From Lymantria dispar (taxonomy: Eukaryota; Arthropoda; Insecta; Lepidoptera; Erebidae): DNA of 64,000 nt. The DNA is taken from positions 25,186,001-25,250,000 of the forward strand of contig CM063452.1 in NCBI GenBank assembly GCA_032191425.1, written 5' to 3'. The notes beneath the pieces were generated by a model. It ran no database searches. It saw only the letters and a program-made list of their open reading frames with translations, and was not told the DNA's origin. The translations under genes and the position numbers were made by a program. Each line of letters begins with the position of its first letter. Position 1 is the stretch's first letter. Positions 43,442-54,682 of this stretch are shown here, one piece after another.

Positions 43442-43692
43442 CTGGAGGTGGCGGAGCTTGCACGGGAGGAACGCCTTCACGACGATACCATCCACCACCG
43501 GCGACTCGGGCGGCGCAGGCGCGAGTACCTACGCCTGATGCTGCCCTAGACGAGGCCGTGGGTGAGCGGACCGGGGATTAGTCCGTCACCTGCAGAGAGG
43601 CTGACCGCGTTACGGCAACCGACGTCCTGGATGTCGGAAGGAGAGGGTACCCCACAGGGTATTCCGCCAGGCCAGCCACGGAAGACAAGGAA
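43442..43692 (+). mobile_element. R1-clade fragment: end of ORF2 and part of the 3' UTR
   Basis: Encodes the last ~35 residues of ORF2 (HHRRLGRRRREYLRLMLP then stop TAG near 43548), then 3' UTR to CAGCCACGGAAGACAAGGAA, where homology stops without an A tail. Confidence 0.78.
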
Positions 43693-43929
43693 CCGGTTGT
43701 AGAATCCTATACATTTAAGTGTTTGTGTCGCTATGGACTCGTTTTTTCGTTTCATCGAGTTTGAAATCACAACGATTCTAAAGAAGTTTCACTTCAAAAA
43801 GTAGAGGAAAATCTATACCATTTTTCTTCTAAGCTTCGCATAAATATCAGGAAAGATCACGTACATCACTATTACCACACATAGATGACCGGTAAACAAC
43901 ATTCCAAATCAAGATCATTCATCATACTC

Positions 43930-44065
43930 ATTATCATCATCACAGCTCATATACGTCCCAGTCCCTTCTCCACAATGATAGGGAAATTAAACTACGATAC
44001 CGCGCTGATCAAGATAGGGTTTCATTTTGAGCTTTCCCTGCTCTTGCATAGATGTTAACAGCAAA
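43930..44065 (-). mobile_element. RTE-tailed SINE, tail half
   Basis: TCATCATCACAGCTCATATA to GCATAGATGTTAAC; head missing. Confidence 0.72.
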
Positions 44066-44090
44066 TAATCCCTATAAGCTAAATTTTATC

Positions 44091-44255
44091 CAGTGTTGGA
44101 CAAAATACAATCAGATTAATGATTAAAGATTATGATTACATTTTGTAATCTTCAACCATGATTACAGATTAACTTAAGTAATCATAGAAGAGATTAATGA
44201 TTATTAATCTTTAAATAATCTCGATTACATTTTGTTGATTAATATCAAAATAATA
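44091..44255. mobile_element. MITE-like element rich in GATTA words
   Basis: Starts CAGTGTTGGACAAAATA and consists of alternating GATTAATGATTA / TAATCATTAATC words. No matching right terminus was found. Confidence 0.5.
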
Positions 44256-44290
44256 ATGTAGAAAAATAAGAAGAGGTTTATTCATTTCGT

Positions 44291-44523
44291 TCATCATTTC
44301 AGCTCATAAATGTGCCACTGTTGGGCTCGAACCTTCTCCACAATGGAAGGGAAATTGACCTACTATACCACGCTGGTCAGGTGTGTAAGTATAGGGTTCT
44401 AATTCGAGTTTTCTTTCTCTTGCATAGATGTATAATGCATATTAATCCGTTAGTCGTCTTTGAAGACACCCACGATTAAGACAGGGGTGGTGAATTGTAT
44501 TCTTAGTCCGTCACCACACGGAA
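44291..44523 (-). mobile_element. RTE-tailed SINE
   Basis: CATCATTTCAGCTCATAAAT to GTCCGTCACCACACGGAA; near full length. Confidence 0.85.
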
Positions 44524-45206
44524 AATCAAGGTCATTATTCTCATTAGATCATTATGTTTTGTTTTAATAATGTCTTAATATTCTAACATGGATTCAACTC
44601 TTAAAATTATTTCCAGTTTAAAGACTCATATCGTTAACTTTGAAAAGACTTACAGTATAAGATGTGAACAAAACCGTACGCCATATTTCTTCTGCCTTTA
44701 TCCTCGTTATGACTTTATTTTCCTGTGCATACTCTATTACATACAAATGCCTTTCTCTAAAGCTGACCCTTTACGTTTTTGTTTTGTTTCACAACAAAGA
44801 AATATCAGAAAAGGATATGGTCCATGTATTATGGAAATATAAAATGTTATATTTCTCGATTTTAATAAAAGAATATTTTAAGATATGTTTTATAAAGTTT
44901 TATTAGTATTTGCTGTGTGACGGAGGTACCTTAAATCGCTCTTGGGTGTTGTAAAAGACGCTTGAGAGCTTTACATCGATCTAAACCAACTCAACCGTTG
45001 CCGTTTGTTTAGCAATTAATTAAAGAACTAAAGAACATTGACGTTAGGCAAGCGGTAATATATAAAACTATTACAATGTGTACAATGGTAGAAGAGTACA
45101 CAATGAGTCGAACCCAAATAATTAAAATAAGATCAAAATGATAATGATGATGAAATAAGTATAATTTAACACAAATAATGGTCGGCGAGTTAGAAAATAA
45201 AGATGT

Positions 45207-45505
45207 ATTTTTTTTGAGGTGGATCACGGTCAGCGCACCCCCGGCCGGCTCCGTCCGGGGCGATAGAGGGGCGTAAGCATGCACACCCGTAACCCAACCG
45301 TGACACGTCGCCTTCGTCGTTGGGCCGACCACCGGAGCCGATTTCCTTGTCTTCAGTGGTCGATCCGACGGAATACCCCGAGGGAGTACCCTCTCCTCTC
45401 GACGTCCCTGTCCCGGGACGTCGGTCGCCGTCGCGCGGTAAGTCTCTCTGCGGGTGACGGTTTAATCCCCGGTCCCGTCACCCGCGGCCTCGGCTAGGGC
45501 CAGAT
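45207..45505 (-). mobile_element. R1-clade 3' UTR copy with target duplication
   Basis: T run at 45207 on, 3' UTR to the ORF2 stop region (CGGCCTCGGCTAGGGC). The flanks GAAAATAAAGATGT (45193-45206) and GAAAATATAGATGT (45506-45519) form a 14-bp duplication with one mismatch. Confidence 0.82.
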
Positions 45506-46349
45506 GAAAATATAGATGTGACCTATTCTTTATCCTGCACTACATAGACTTTATTTAGTGATAGTATTTAAAGATGAGTTAAGTGAGACGACATCTCAAT
45601 AGTTGATCAATTGTAAGATTGCTCAGTGGCGCGTTCCACACATCTCTTGATAGCCAAGTGTTTTCATTTATATATTTTTTTAGGATGAAATAGAACAATC
45701 ACAGCCTTATCGGTGATACCACATATCAGCGTAACAGAACACGTAGTAATTAATGGTGAAGTAAACTGTTAGTTTTTAATTCATATTCAACATTTGCTGG
45801 CTTCATATAGAATATACAGAAAGGGAAATTCACTATGTTCACATTGTTTTTTATCATGTATAGGGTAGATGCTGATCTCTAAACAGTAGGATAGGAATTA
45901 TCGTATGTTAACTAATTGTATGCAAATTTACAGAACATTATATGACTCAATTTCAGCTTGTCCTGAAGTATTACCAAAATATATTTGTAATACGACATTA
46001 ATACGAGGATTATAAGTATATCGTATTTTTTGTCTTCTCTAACTGTCTAACTCTACATCAACTATCCTCTTACAAATAAATAGTACATACATATGTATGG
46101 AAAACAGAGTAAGAATACATTTCAACACCCCCTTTCTTGTCCGTGGGCGTCAAATAGGCCAACAATCTGTCTGTTATCGGCTCTAACCCGATATTAATAA
46201 AACATTTACGTTAAAATACATGCATCTATTTAACAAAAACTACATTATAAAAGTAATTGCGATGTGGAGGGTTGACCCCTCCTTATCGCAATTATTTAAT
46301 AAAATATCTTACACTGACACTTTTCGTACAACGGAACTCTGCATATTGA

Positions 46350-46385
46350 ATATAAGCACAATGGACATGTCCATTGTGCTTATAT
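46350..46385. repeat. Perfect 36-bp palindrome
   Basis: Half-site ATATAAGCACAATGGACA followed at once by its exact reverse complement, no spacer. Confidence 0.95.
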
Positions 46386-46473
46386 ATGGTTTGCGACAAT
46401 AATACAGATTGACAGCAAATCTTTGATTCCCTATCTCCACTTCTCTAAGACTTCTGTTCTTTCCTAGTGTAGT

Positions 46474-46475
<2 letters not shown>

Positions 46476-46553
<78 letters not shown>
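46476..46553. repeat. AT dinucleotide microsatellite
   Basis: About 38 AT units in otherwise unassigned DNA. Confidence 0.95.
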
Positions 46554-46554
<1 letters not shown>

Positions 46555-47514
46555 GGAGTCCTATCGGTCATAACAAGACTCCATTCATCTCTAAAATATA
46601 GGTTACTTAGGCAGAAACAGCAGTGGAGACAGCTATTATTCAGTCGTGCCTTTATGCGCCAGTATTTACCACGCCTAAAGAGGTGGACATGAATTCTAGA
46701 TTCATTCTTGATGATTAAATTGATTTAGTAGTTCGGTGTACACTTACACGTTCTATCGTGAATCTATTTCGTAAATACAAATTTATTATCCATAATTTTT
46801 TGATATTATCTGATAATTCTCAAATACATTGTATTTGATAAAAGCGCCAAAGTATTACTAATTGAGAACGTCGTAAAGTTTGTAATAGACTTTAAAGAAA
46901 TAAGAAAAGTTAAGGAGTATCAAATAACTGAATTACTGAATCAGTTATTTGAAAGGACTTAGAATAAAAGAAAAAATGAAATCTTTTTCCTTAGAGATCA
47001 TTTAAAACTTTTATGTTTAAGTTTAATATCCATTCTGTGTAAAAATAAGCTTTATTTGTCATAAAACTGCGGTAAATATGGTATAGTATGTAATAATAGC
47101 AGTTAGTTTCTCATGGTTGCTAAAGAGCCTTTCTTTTCCTTTCAAGACTTTTTTATATATTATACTTAATGTATATAACTGCAGAAAATTTCATCACAAA
47201 CGGATGAATGGCTTAAGAACGGATTGAGGATAAACAGAAACATTCCGTTTGATTTTTTATTTCGGTCATCCAAATTGACAGCATTTTAGGGTCTTTGTTA
47301 ATAATTCTATAAAGTTGGAGATTTTGGCTTTATTATCTGATCTTACTCATAATAAACTCAGGCAATTAGAATATTTTTAATACAAATTGACACATTTGAC
47401 GAACTAAAAGCGGTTAACCAGTTTTGTGAAATCATAGTACTTAATGTACTACAGCTATTTTCATAGTAGGTACATAATTATGCATATCCATTTCTGGACA
47501 CTAGCCTAATTTTT

Positions 47515-47760
47515 TTTGCGTCATATTTCGGCGCGCTGCACTCCACCCAGCCATCTGATGCTATGGAATAGCGGCCTCATAACTCGCCAAATATCCATAG
47601 GAACATACCCTTTCCTTCTCTCTCCCTTTGACCAGACTACCGGTATTGTAACCTTAAACCTAGGGACCAGCCTGATCTCTTCGCCTACGTACAGTCGTCA
47701 ACGATCACTAGTCTAATCACTCGCGGCCTCGATTACAGCGGCATAATTCGCGTTGCGGTC
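47515..47760 (-). mobile_element. Possible highly decayed R1-clade fragment
   Basis: A locally GC-richer stretch ending TCACTCGCGGCCTCGATTAC, which resembles the family's ORF2-stop/3' UTR junction on the minus strand. The rest is only loosely similar. Confidence 0.35.
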
Positions 47761-48914
47761 ATAAGCCAAAAGCTAACTAAAGCAGCATATACACATTTCT
47801 CTATGACTTACTGCCAAAAGTAGCTGTAACATTGTTCGGCACCTATGATTACGGGTATGATGCAATTACAATGATAGTAGCACGTAGTGGAATCCCTTTT
47901 TATCCTATGGAGAACCTACATTAATCTATATCGGATCATTAGACTAGAATCTATATTACAAACACTACGCGAAAAATTGCGAATTGAAGTTCTGGGGGTA
48001 GCTGATCACAGGAGTAGGAAGGCTTTCTTACATCCTATTACAACTTGATCCTGTCTCGCATTTCTTCCTTTCTTATAAAGTGCGGTAAATTTGTGGCTCT
48101 CCTTTGCTTCTCTTCACTTTAAAATAATAATTCATTGTCGCCACGTATCGCTTAATTCAATCAATTTGTAACCGTGTATTTCGTTATAAAGCGGATTGCT
48201 TGGCATAGTCAATTAAAAAAATATTTATCACCAGTTTTTACTACATAAGTTTTGTCAGAAATCACTGAAATCAAAACTAGTAGGATTACAACAAAATCTT
48301 TTCTCTAAAATTATTGTTGAAAACGTGAAGACGCGTGATCAATTCTATTATTTAATAGTATTAAGTACTTTTCACCATAAAACACTGAAATATGGAATAT
48401 TTAAAATGACTGCCATATAACATTTCGTCAAAACTTAAAAATTATACCGGCATCATACAAAAAAATAAAATACTCTCATTTTTCCTTATTTCTTTAGAAA
48501 TGTTTCAAAGGATTCATAAAATTAGAAGCGTCCTCCTAAGTGAAAACACAAAACTCCTCATGAAAAGAAATTTGCTGAAACAGATAAACTGTGACCCTTT
48601 ATATTTTACATCCAATTACCTTCTTGAGAGTTTACAAAGTGTAAATGATTCCGTAATTTTCAAGTTTCGGAATTATTTACAGTGTACTCGAAAAAGAACA
48701 TTGGGCACTGAGCATTCGGGCAACCTGTACGCCTGAGAGATTCACATGACAACTTGTGAGGTCTATCCATGTGTTATAGACCGGGACATAAGAATTTCTG
48801 GGCAGGCAATTGAAGTTCAATATATCTGGCATCAGTGATTTTCAAAAGACACCCTTGAGTATCTGCTCTCTCTCTTCGCTCTAATAACCCGGTAGGACTC
48901 CAGTGAGATAAAAA

Positions 48915-49364
48915 ATGTCGCAATACACTGGTACAACTCCTATCATTATAAATGCGAGGCGGCACGGGGTGCTCTCCTTCCGACTAGTGCAGGTGTTGAC
49001 GGAGCATGGGAGCTTCGCCAAATACCTGCACAGGGTCGTAAGGAGGGCGAGTACACCGTCCTGCCACCACTGCGATTGCGACGAGGACACGGCGCGCCAC
49101 ACGCTCGAGGCCTGCGCGGCTTGGGCAGTGCAGCGCCGTGAACTCGTCGCAATCATCGGTGCCGACCTGACGCTGCCGGCCATCGCTAGGGCGATGGTCG
49201 ACAGCGTCGGGAATTGGGACGCGGTCCCAGCCTTCTGCGAGACAGTGATCTCGCAGAAGGAGGCGGCGGATCGTCTGCGCGTGGAGCGCAGCCTTGATGA
49301 GGAGATCCGCCGCCGGCGACTGGGGCGGCGCAGGCGCAACTACCTGCGCCTCATGCCGCCCTAG
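48915..49364 (+). pseudogene. R1-clade ORF2 C-terminal remnant
   Basis: 149 codons open. Residues from about 16 on are element-derived: HGVLSFRLVQVLTEHGSFAKY, the CCHC CHHCDCDEDTARHTLEAC and the terminal NYLRLMPP. The first ~15 codons are flanking DNA read through. It lacks endonuclease and RT. Confidence 0.85.
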
Positions 49365-49666
49365 GCGAGGCCGCGGGTGACGTGACCGGGGATTAGTCCG
49401 TCACCCGCCGAGAGGCCGACCGCGTGAGGAAAGACCGACGTCCTCCCCGAGGGGGGGACGTCGGTCGATGGGAGGGTACCCCACATAGGGGGTATTCCGT
49501 CGGGCCGACCACTGACGACAAGTAAACCTGCTCCGGTGGTCGGCCCAATGACGAAGGCGAGGTGGTTTTCGGGTGGGTTGCGGGAGTTGCGTGCTTAAGC
49601 CCCTCTGTTGCCCCGGACGGAGTGGTGCGGAGGCGCGCCGACCGCAGCCCAACCACAAAAAAAAAA
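48958..49666 (+). mobile_element. 5'-truncated R1-clade copy (subfamily b) with a perfect 16-bp duplication
   Basis: Starts in the ORF2 C terminus and ends GACCGCAGCCCAACCAC plus A11. The target ATCATTATAAATGCGA is duplicated exactly at 48942-48957 and 49667-49682. The target is the 5' end of a Helitron-like repeat. Confidence 0.93.
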
Positions 49667-49854
49667 ATCATTATAAATGCGAAAGTAAGTTTATTTGTAT
49701 CTTTGTTATGCTTTCAAACCACTTAACTAATTATAAAAATTATGTCTCGAGTTTACATATTCAGCAGTCACATCTAACTTTTTTTATATTAATTTATACT
49801 TATTACAACAGACTATTTTCAATTGCTTCTTTGGGGCACCATACCAGAAATTCT

Positions 49855-50086
49855 TTCCGTACATATGGTGACGAATTAAGAATACCATTTAGAACCGGTG
49901 GGTGTCGTAAAAGACGACTAAAGCATATAATATATATGCGAGAGAAGGAAATCTTGCAACAAAACCCTATACGAACACGTCTGACCAGCGTGGCATAGTA
50001 GGTAATATTCCTTCCATAGGGGAGGAAGCCTGCGCCTAACAGTGGATCGTGTGGGCTGAGATGATGATGATGATGACCAGAAATCG
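49855..50086 (+). mobile_element. RTE-tailed SINE
   Basis: ATATGGTGACGAATTAAGAA to GGGCTGAGATGATGATGATG; internal deletion after the head. Confidence 0.82.
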
Positions 50087-50104
50087 GTCTTATAGATATG
50101 TATA

Positions 50105-50318
50105 TAATCCTAATTAATGTTCGCTTCGGTTTCAGTCGCCTTACCCGCGTAATTCGCGTTCCCGTGGGAATATCTGAATGAAATATAGCCTATGTTACTC
50201 CCTGATATTATAGCTTTCCATTGATGAAAGAATTTTTGAAATCGGTTAGGTGATTTAAGCGTGAAAGCTTAACAAGCAAACAAACTTACTTTCGCATTTA
50301 TAATATGAGTAAGGGTTA
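50105..50318 (-). mobile_element. Helitron-like short element, CTAG end lost
   Basis: GTTCGCTTCGGTTTCAGTCG to CTTTCGCATTTATAATATGA; the CTAG end is missing. Confidence 0.55.
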
Positions 50319-50498
50319 ACATAGGCCATTTTTTATCCCCGTATTCCCACGGGGACCGATTTTAAGAATTCTATTACCAATGGAAAGCTACATTATTTAT
50401 CGGCGACGAATATATAGGCTTTGTTATAACCCTGTATTCTTACGGTAACGGTAACTAAGCCAGTGAAACCACGGCAATTTAGTAACACGTAAATATAT

Positions 50499-50939
50499 AT
50501 GTTAGGTAGATCCAATTTCCAACGAATTCAACTCGGCTGGGCAGCGTTCGGGAAACTTAAGAGGATCTTCTCGTCTAATATGCCGCAGTATCTGAAAACA
50601 AAGGTTTATAAACAGTGTGTGTTACCAGCGATGACTTACGGCACAGAAACGTGGTCCCTAAATGTAGGCCTCATAACAAGGCTCAAAGTCGCTCAGCGTG
50701 CTATGGAGCGGACTATGCTCGGGATTTCTCTGCGAGATAGAATCCGAAATACGGCAATCCGCAGAAGCACGGGTATAACCGACATAGCACGAAGAATTAG
50801 CACGCTGAAGTGGCAATGGGCAGGCCACATCGCTCGACGAACCGACAACCGCTGGGGAAGAAAGATTCTCGAGTGGCGACCACGTATTGAACGACGCAGT
50901 ATCGGACGCCCCCCACCAGGTGGACCGATGACCTGGTGA
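50499..50939 (+). pseudogene. RTE-clade reverse transcriptase C-terminal fragment
   Basis: 146 codons with LGWAAFGKLKRIF, YKQCVLPAMTYGTETWSLN, RLKVAQRAMERTMLGISLRD, RRISTLKWQWAGHIARRTD and WGRKILEWRPR, the signature C-terminal end of RTE ORFs. A shift near 50925-50940 breaks the final residues (the next frame carries LVKVAGRRWMQAAQ). RT catalytic motifs are absent. Confidence 0.88.
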
Positions 50940-51056
50940 AAGTTGCTGGGCGTCGTTGGATGCAGGCGGCACAGGACCACATTTTGTGGCGTAACATGAG
51001 GGAGGCCTACATCCAGCAGTGGACGGTGATAGGCTGAAATGATGATGATGATGATA
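50499..51056 (+). mobile_element. RTE-clade LINE 3' end
   Basis: Coding 3' end, a very short UTR (CCTACATCCAGCAGTGGACG GTGATAGGCTGAA) and an (ATG)n tail ending at 51056, where a Helitron-like element begins. 5'-truncated. RTE elements typically end in a simple-sequence tail instead of poly(A). Confidence 0.85.
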
Positions 51057-51245
51057 TCCCTACTAACATTATAAATGCGAAAGTAAGTTTGTTTGTTACG
51101 CTTTCACGCGTAAACCACCGATCCGATTTCAAAAATTCTTTCACTAATGGAAAGCTTTACTATCAGGGAGTAACATATGCTATATTTTATCCCGGTATTT
51201 CCACGGGCACGGGAACTACTCAAGTAAGGTGACTGAAACCGAATA
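51057..51245 (+). mobile_element. Helitron-like short element, 3'-truncated
   Basis: A|TCCCTACTAACATTATAAATG immediately after the RTE (ATG)n tail; homology ends at GACTGAAACCGAA before CTAG. Confidence 0.58.
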
Positions 51246-52084
51246 AAGATGTATTTAATACAGTTTTTGAAACTAGACGCGTAGGTTGGCCTTTGAATTA
51301 GCACCTTGATTTATCGCCGTAGTTTCGTATGACCTCAAATTAAACGAAACAATATAATTTAGTATTGCAGCTGTATCGGGATCTACGATTATCACGTTTC
51401 AGTACTATAAATTTTGTTGAAATACCGATAATTGGCTTATCTCTATAGCCTTCGAATTAGGTCGAGTCACGTGCCTTCAATTAAATTGTTCAATCGTAAA
51501 GAACTTCGTCCCTTTATTTGTTTTACGCCATCCAATTATAAGCGTTTATAAAACCTACGACATAACATTACTAATTATCGCAACTTTCAATAACTAATGG
51601 GTATCACGTCCTTTATTCTTTGATCCTTAAACGTCGTATACATTTTGAACACGACTCGGGTTTGTAAGTCGCATGAGAGATTAATATTCTGCTAATGGCC
51701 ACAGCGATAGTAAAATTATTTGCCTAGATCGCTTGTTAGTTATTAAAAGACAGACACTGACCTAAGAAACAAATCTGAATATATCAATATAACATCATCG
51801 TCGTGTTTTTATCATAATTATTTGAGATCGACGCAATACGTTCTCATTTTTCACCGCCCATATTACATATTTCCAATTTTTTAGTTGTACCAATAGTTTT
51901 ATGACCAGCGGCCTCACATTAACTCTTTGAGAATGCAATTATTAATCAGACAGCATTAGATGGCCGCGGTCTAGGTCGATATAAAGTACCTACTTAGTCG
52001 TCTTTTATGATACCCACGATCGATAGGTTGGTAGTATTCAAATCCGCAAACAGTAGTATAAAAAATCTTTATTCATCATTATCG
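51246..52084. other. AT-rich, nothing recognised
   Basis: No ORF above 66 codons. Confidence 0.55.
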
Positions 52085-52520
52085 CAATTTTAGCTCATAA
52101 ACATTCTACTGTTGGCCTCATCATCATCATCATCATCTCAGCCCATATACGTCCCACTGTTGGGCTCGGGCCTCCTCCACAATGGAAGGGTAATTGACCT
52201 ACTATACCACGCTGGTCAGACGTGTTGGTATAGGGTTTTATTTCGAGTTTTCCTTCTCTCGCATAGATGTTATATGCGTTTTATATCCCTTAGTCGTCTC
52301 GTACGATCACCCACGGGTAAGATAGGGGGTGGTGAATTGTATTCTTACTCCGTCACCACACGGAAACTGTTGGCCTCGAAACCTCCAAATAGAAGATAAA
52401 TTTACCTCCTATACCACGTGGTCAGGTGTGTTACTATTGGGTTTTATTTCGAAATTGCCTTCTCTTCTTTTACGGCACCCATGGGCAAGAGAAGGGGCGG
52501 TGAACTATGTTCTTATTCCC
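52085..52520 (-). mobile_element. Older RTE-tailed SINE split by the copy at 52120
   Basis: The tail side (TTTTAGCTCATAAACATTCTACTGTTGG) lies left and the head side (TATACCACGTGGTCAGGTGT, GGGGCGGTGAACTATGTTC) lies right of the nested copy; diverged. Confidence 0.75.
52120..52365 (-). mobile_element. RTE-tailed SINE inserted in a related SINE
   Basis: 246 bp, duplication ACTGTTGGCCTC at 52108-52119 and 52366-52377. Near-consensus copy with an 18-nt (ATG)n tail, among the least diverged in the window. Confidence 0.92.
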
Positions 52521-53551
52521 ATGTAGGGACATGGGAAAACAATACAGCGAACAATCTTTATCAAATAATTATTATCTCTTGCTCCAGATCTGGTTCGTGT
52601 ATGTGGATTTTTTTTTCTTGATATTAATATGACTATCAGATTTGTAAATATCTAACTTATCATCGATTATAGTTTTTTAATTCTAGTGACACAATTCACG
52701 ATTAAGTAAAACCGATTGCATAAATAATTTATTAGTCGGTCATTGGCCTATATTTAGTAATTTCATTGTATTCAAATACAGTTGGATTATATTCAAAATT
52801 AAATGCCTACATGCTGCTCGTATTAACAAATCAAATTTATTTTAAAACTAAATACGAAATAAATTTTATGTACCTCTATACTTGAGTTGTAGATATTTTC
52901 ACAGTGAAAGTACAACATGGGCACAGCTAACAGGGCAATAAGGCAATTGCTGAAAGTTTCTCTTCTCATGAAGATCATATCATAATCAGATCAGTTTACT
53001 GTGGTAATCCACTGTATTTTCAAAATGTCGCCATTAACAAAAGGTTTTGTTTCGAGCACTCTGCATAATATGCGTAAAATAGGATATGATTAAAGTGGGT
53101 TATGAAATAAGGTAAATTCTTATACATCTGTGACCTAGAAAACTTGATTGTGATTCGAAGAAGCCTAAGATCCTAAAGTACGAATTATTATTAGATTTCT
53201 CGTTAAGAAAAATGTTTTATATGTTGATAGTCTATTATGTTATAAAAGAAAACTGATATAAATTAGTCCCGTGGTATGTGTTCTCTTGATAAGAAAATAT
53301 TATGTGTATGGCTGGCGGGTTTCCATCAAGCTCGTGTACATAAGAATATAGACTTATCCTCCCTTGAGTTACTTTTAATCTGCGTTCTACTTTATACCGA
53401 CGCAATATCTCGTTGTTTTAGAGTGATGTACGAAATATGTTAACATGTAAACCTTTATGTTGATTATCATGTGGGTGTGATAAGGTATAGGGCATAAAGA
53501 GCCTGTTTTATCTTTAAAAACGTTCCTGTAAGATCTTACCTTCATTTTTAT
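52521..53551. other. AT-rich, nothing recognised
   Basis: No gene or repeat signature. Confidence 0.55.
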
Positions 53552-54030
53552 ATAATCATTATTTCAGTCCATATACGTTCCACTATTGGGCTCGAATCTC
53601 CTACACTATAGAAATTTATCTACTATACCGCGTTGATTAAACGTGCTGATTACTGTACTGTTTCATGTCGAGTTTTCCTTCTCTTGTAGTAATTTTATGT
53701 GCTTATAAAATCTCCCTTTTTCCAGGTGGTGACGCAGTAAGACTACAATTCACCACTCCCTATCTTGCCCGTGGATGTCGTAAAAGACGACTATGGGATA
53801 TAAATTACACATAACATCTGTGCAAGAGACGAAAAACTCGAAATGAAACCCTATACCAATATGTCTGACCAGGATAGTATAGTAGGTCAAATTTCGTCCG
53901 ATTGTGAAGGAAGCCGAGCCCAAAGATGGGATGTATGTGGGCTGCGATGATGATGATGATGAATATCTCCCTTAGTCGACAATACCCACGACTAAGAGGG
54001 TGGCAAATTATTCTTACACCGTCACCGCGC
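53552..54030 (-). mobile_element. Older RTE-tailed SINE split by the copy at 53719
   Basis: Tail half 53552-53718 (CAGTCCATATACGTTCCACT...), head half 53965-54030 (TTAGTCGACAATACCCACGA, ACACCGTCACCGCGC). Confidence 0.75.
53719..53964 (+). mobile_element. RTE-tailed SINE inserted in a minus-strand SINE
   Basis: 246 bp from TTCCAGGTGGTGACGC to (ATG)n; duplication ATCTCCCTT at 53710-53718 and 53965-53973. Confidence 0.88.
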
Positions 54031-54149
54031 ACGAAATTATTATATAATAGTAAATAATAAATAAATCTATAAGTGAATGGCCAAATAAATAATTGATACG
54101 CAGAGATTTTGGGCTTCGGATCCCACAGTGATCATCTATGACTTTATTG

Positions 54150-54395
54150 ACTTCATCATCGTGTCAGCTCTCATAAGTCCCACTATTGGGCTCAGACCTC
54201 CTCCATAATGTGAGGGAAATTGACCTACTACACCGCGCTGGTCAGACGTATTGGTATAGAGTTTTATGTCAAGGGTTCCTTCTCTTGTATTGATATTATC
54301 TGCTGATCATATCCCTTAGTCGTCCATTGTGACACCCACGAGCAAGAGAGGGGATGGTGAATTATATTTTTACTCCGCTCCACGCGGATTACAGA
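54150..54395 (-). mobile_element. RTE-tailed SINE
   Basis: CTTCATCATCGTGTCAGCTC to TTTACTCCGCTCCACGCGG. Confidence 0.82.
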
Positions 54396-54635
54396 CTTAT
54401 GTGTCTCTTAAATATCAAACTTTTAATTATGACTAATTAGAATTAGAAAACATCGGGAGGAAAGTCGAATAATTGAGTACCAAATAAATAATGTCCTTGT
54501 AGCAGCGGGATATAAAAATATTTGTCGCCATCGGAGTGATACGGGTTAACCTTACTAGTCTTTTAAATCGATTCAGGAATCTCTAAGAAAATAGGCCGAA
54601 ACACTGTCCTGGGAAACGTATCAGATTTTTTATTG

Positions 54636-54682
54636 CATTGCCATGTGAGATCTACGTCCAGCAATGGACGGCGAAAAACTGA
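54636..54682 (+). mobile_element. RTE 3' tail scrap
   Basis: GATCTACGTCCAGCAATGGA CGGCGAAAAACTGAATAATA matches only the last ~45 nt of the RTE 3' end. Confidence 0.45.

Larger units (their letters stand above)
45520..48940. other. Mostly unassigned AT-rich DNA
   Basis: Holds the AT microsatellite, the palindrome at 46350 and a possible R1-clade scrap at 47515. A 78-codon frame at 48500-48736 has no motif I recognise. Confidence 0.5.

Noticed and set aside
48500..48736. 78-codon frame as a host exon
   Set aside because: No recognisable domain, splice context or codon bias; could be chance in AT-rich DNA.
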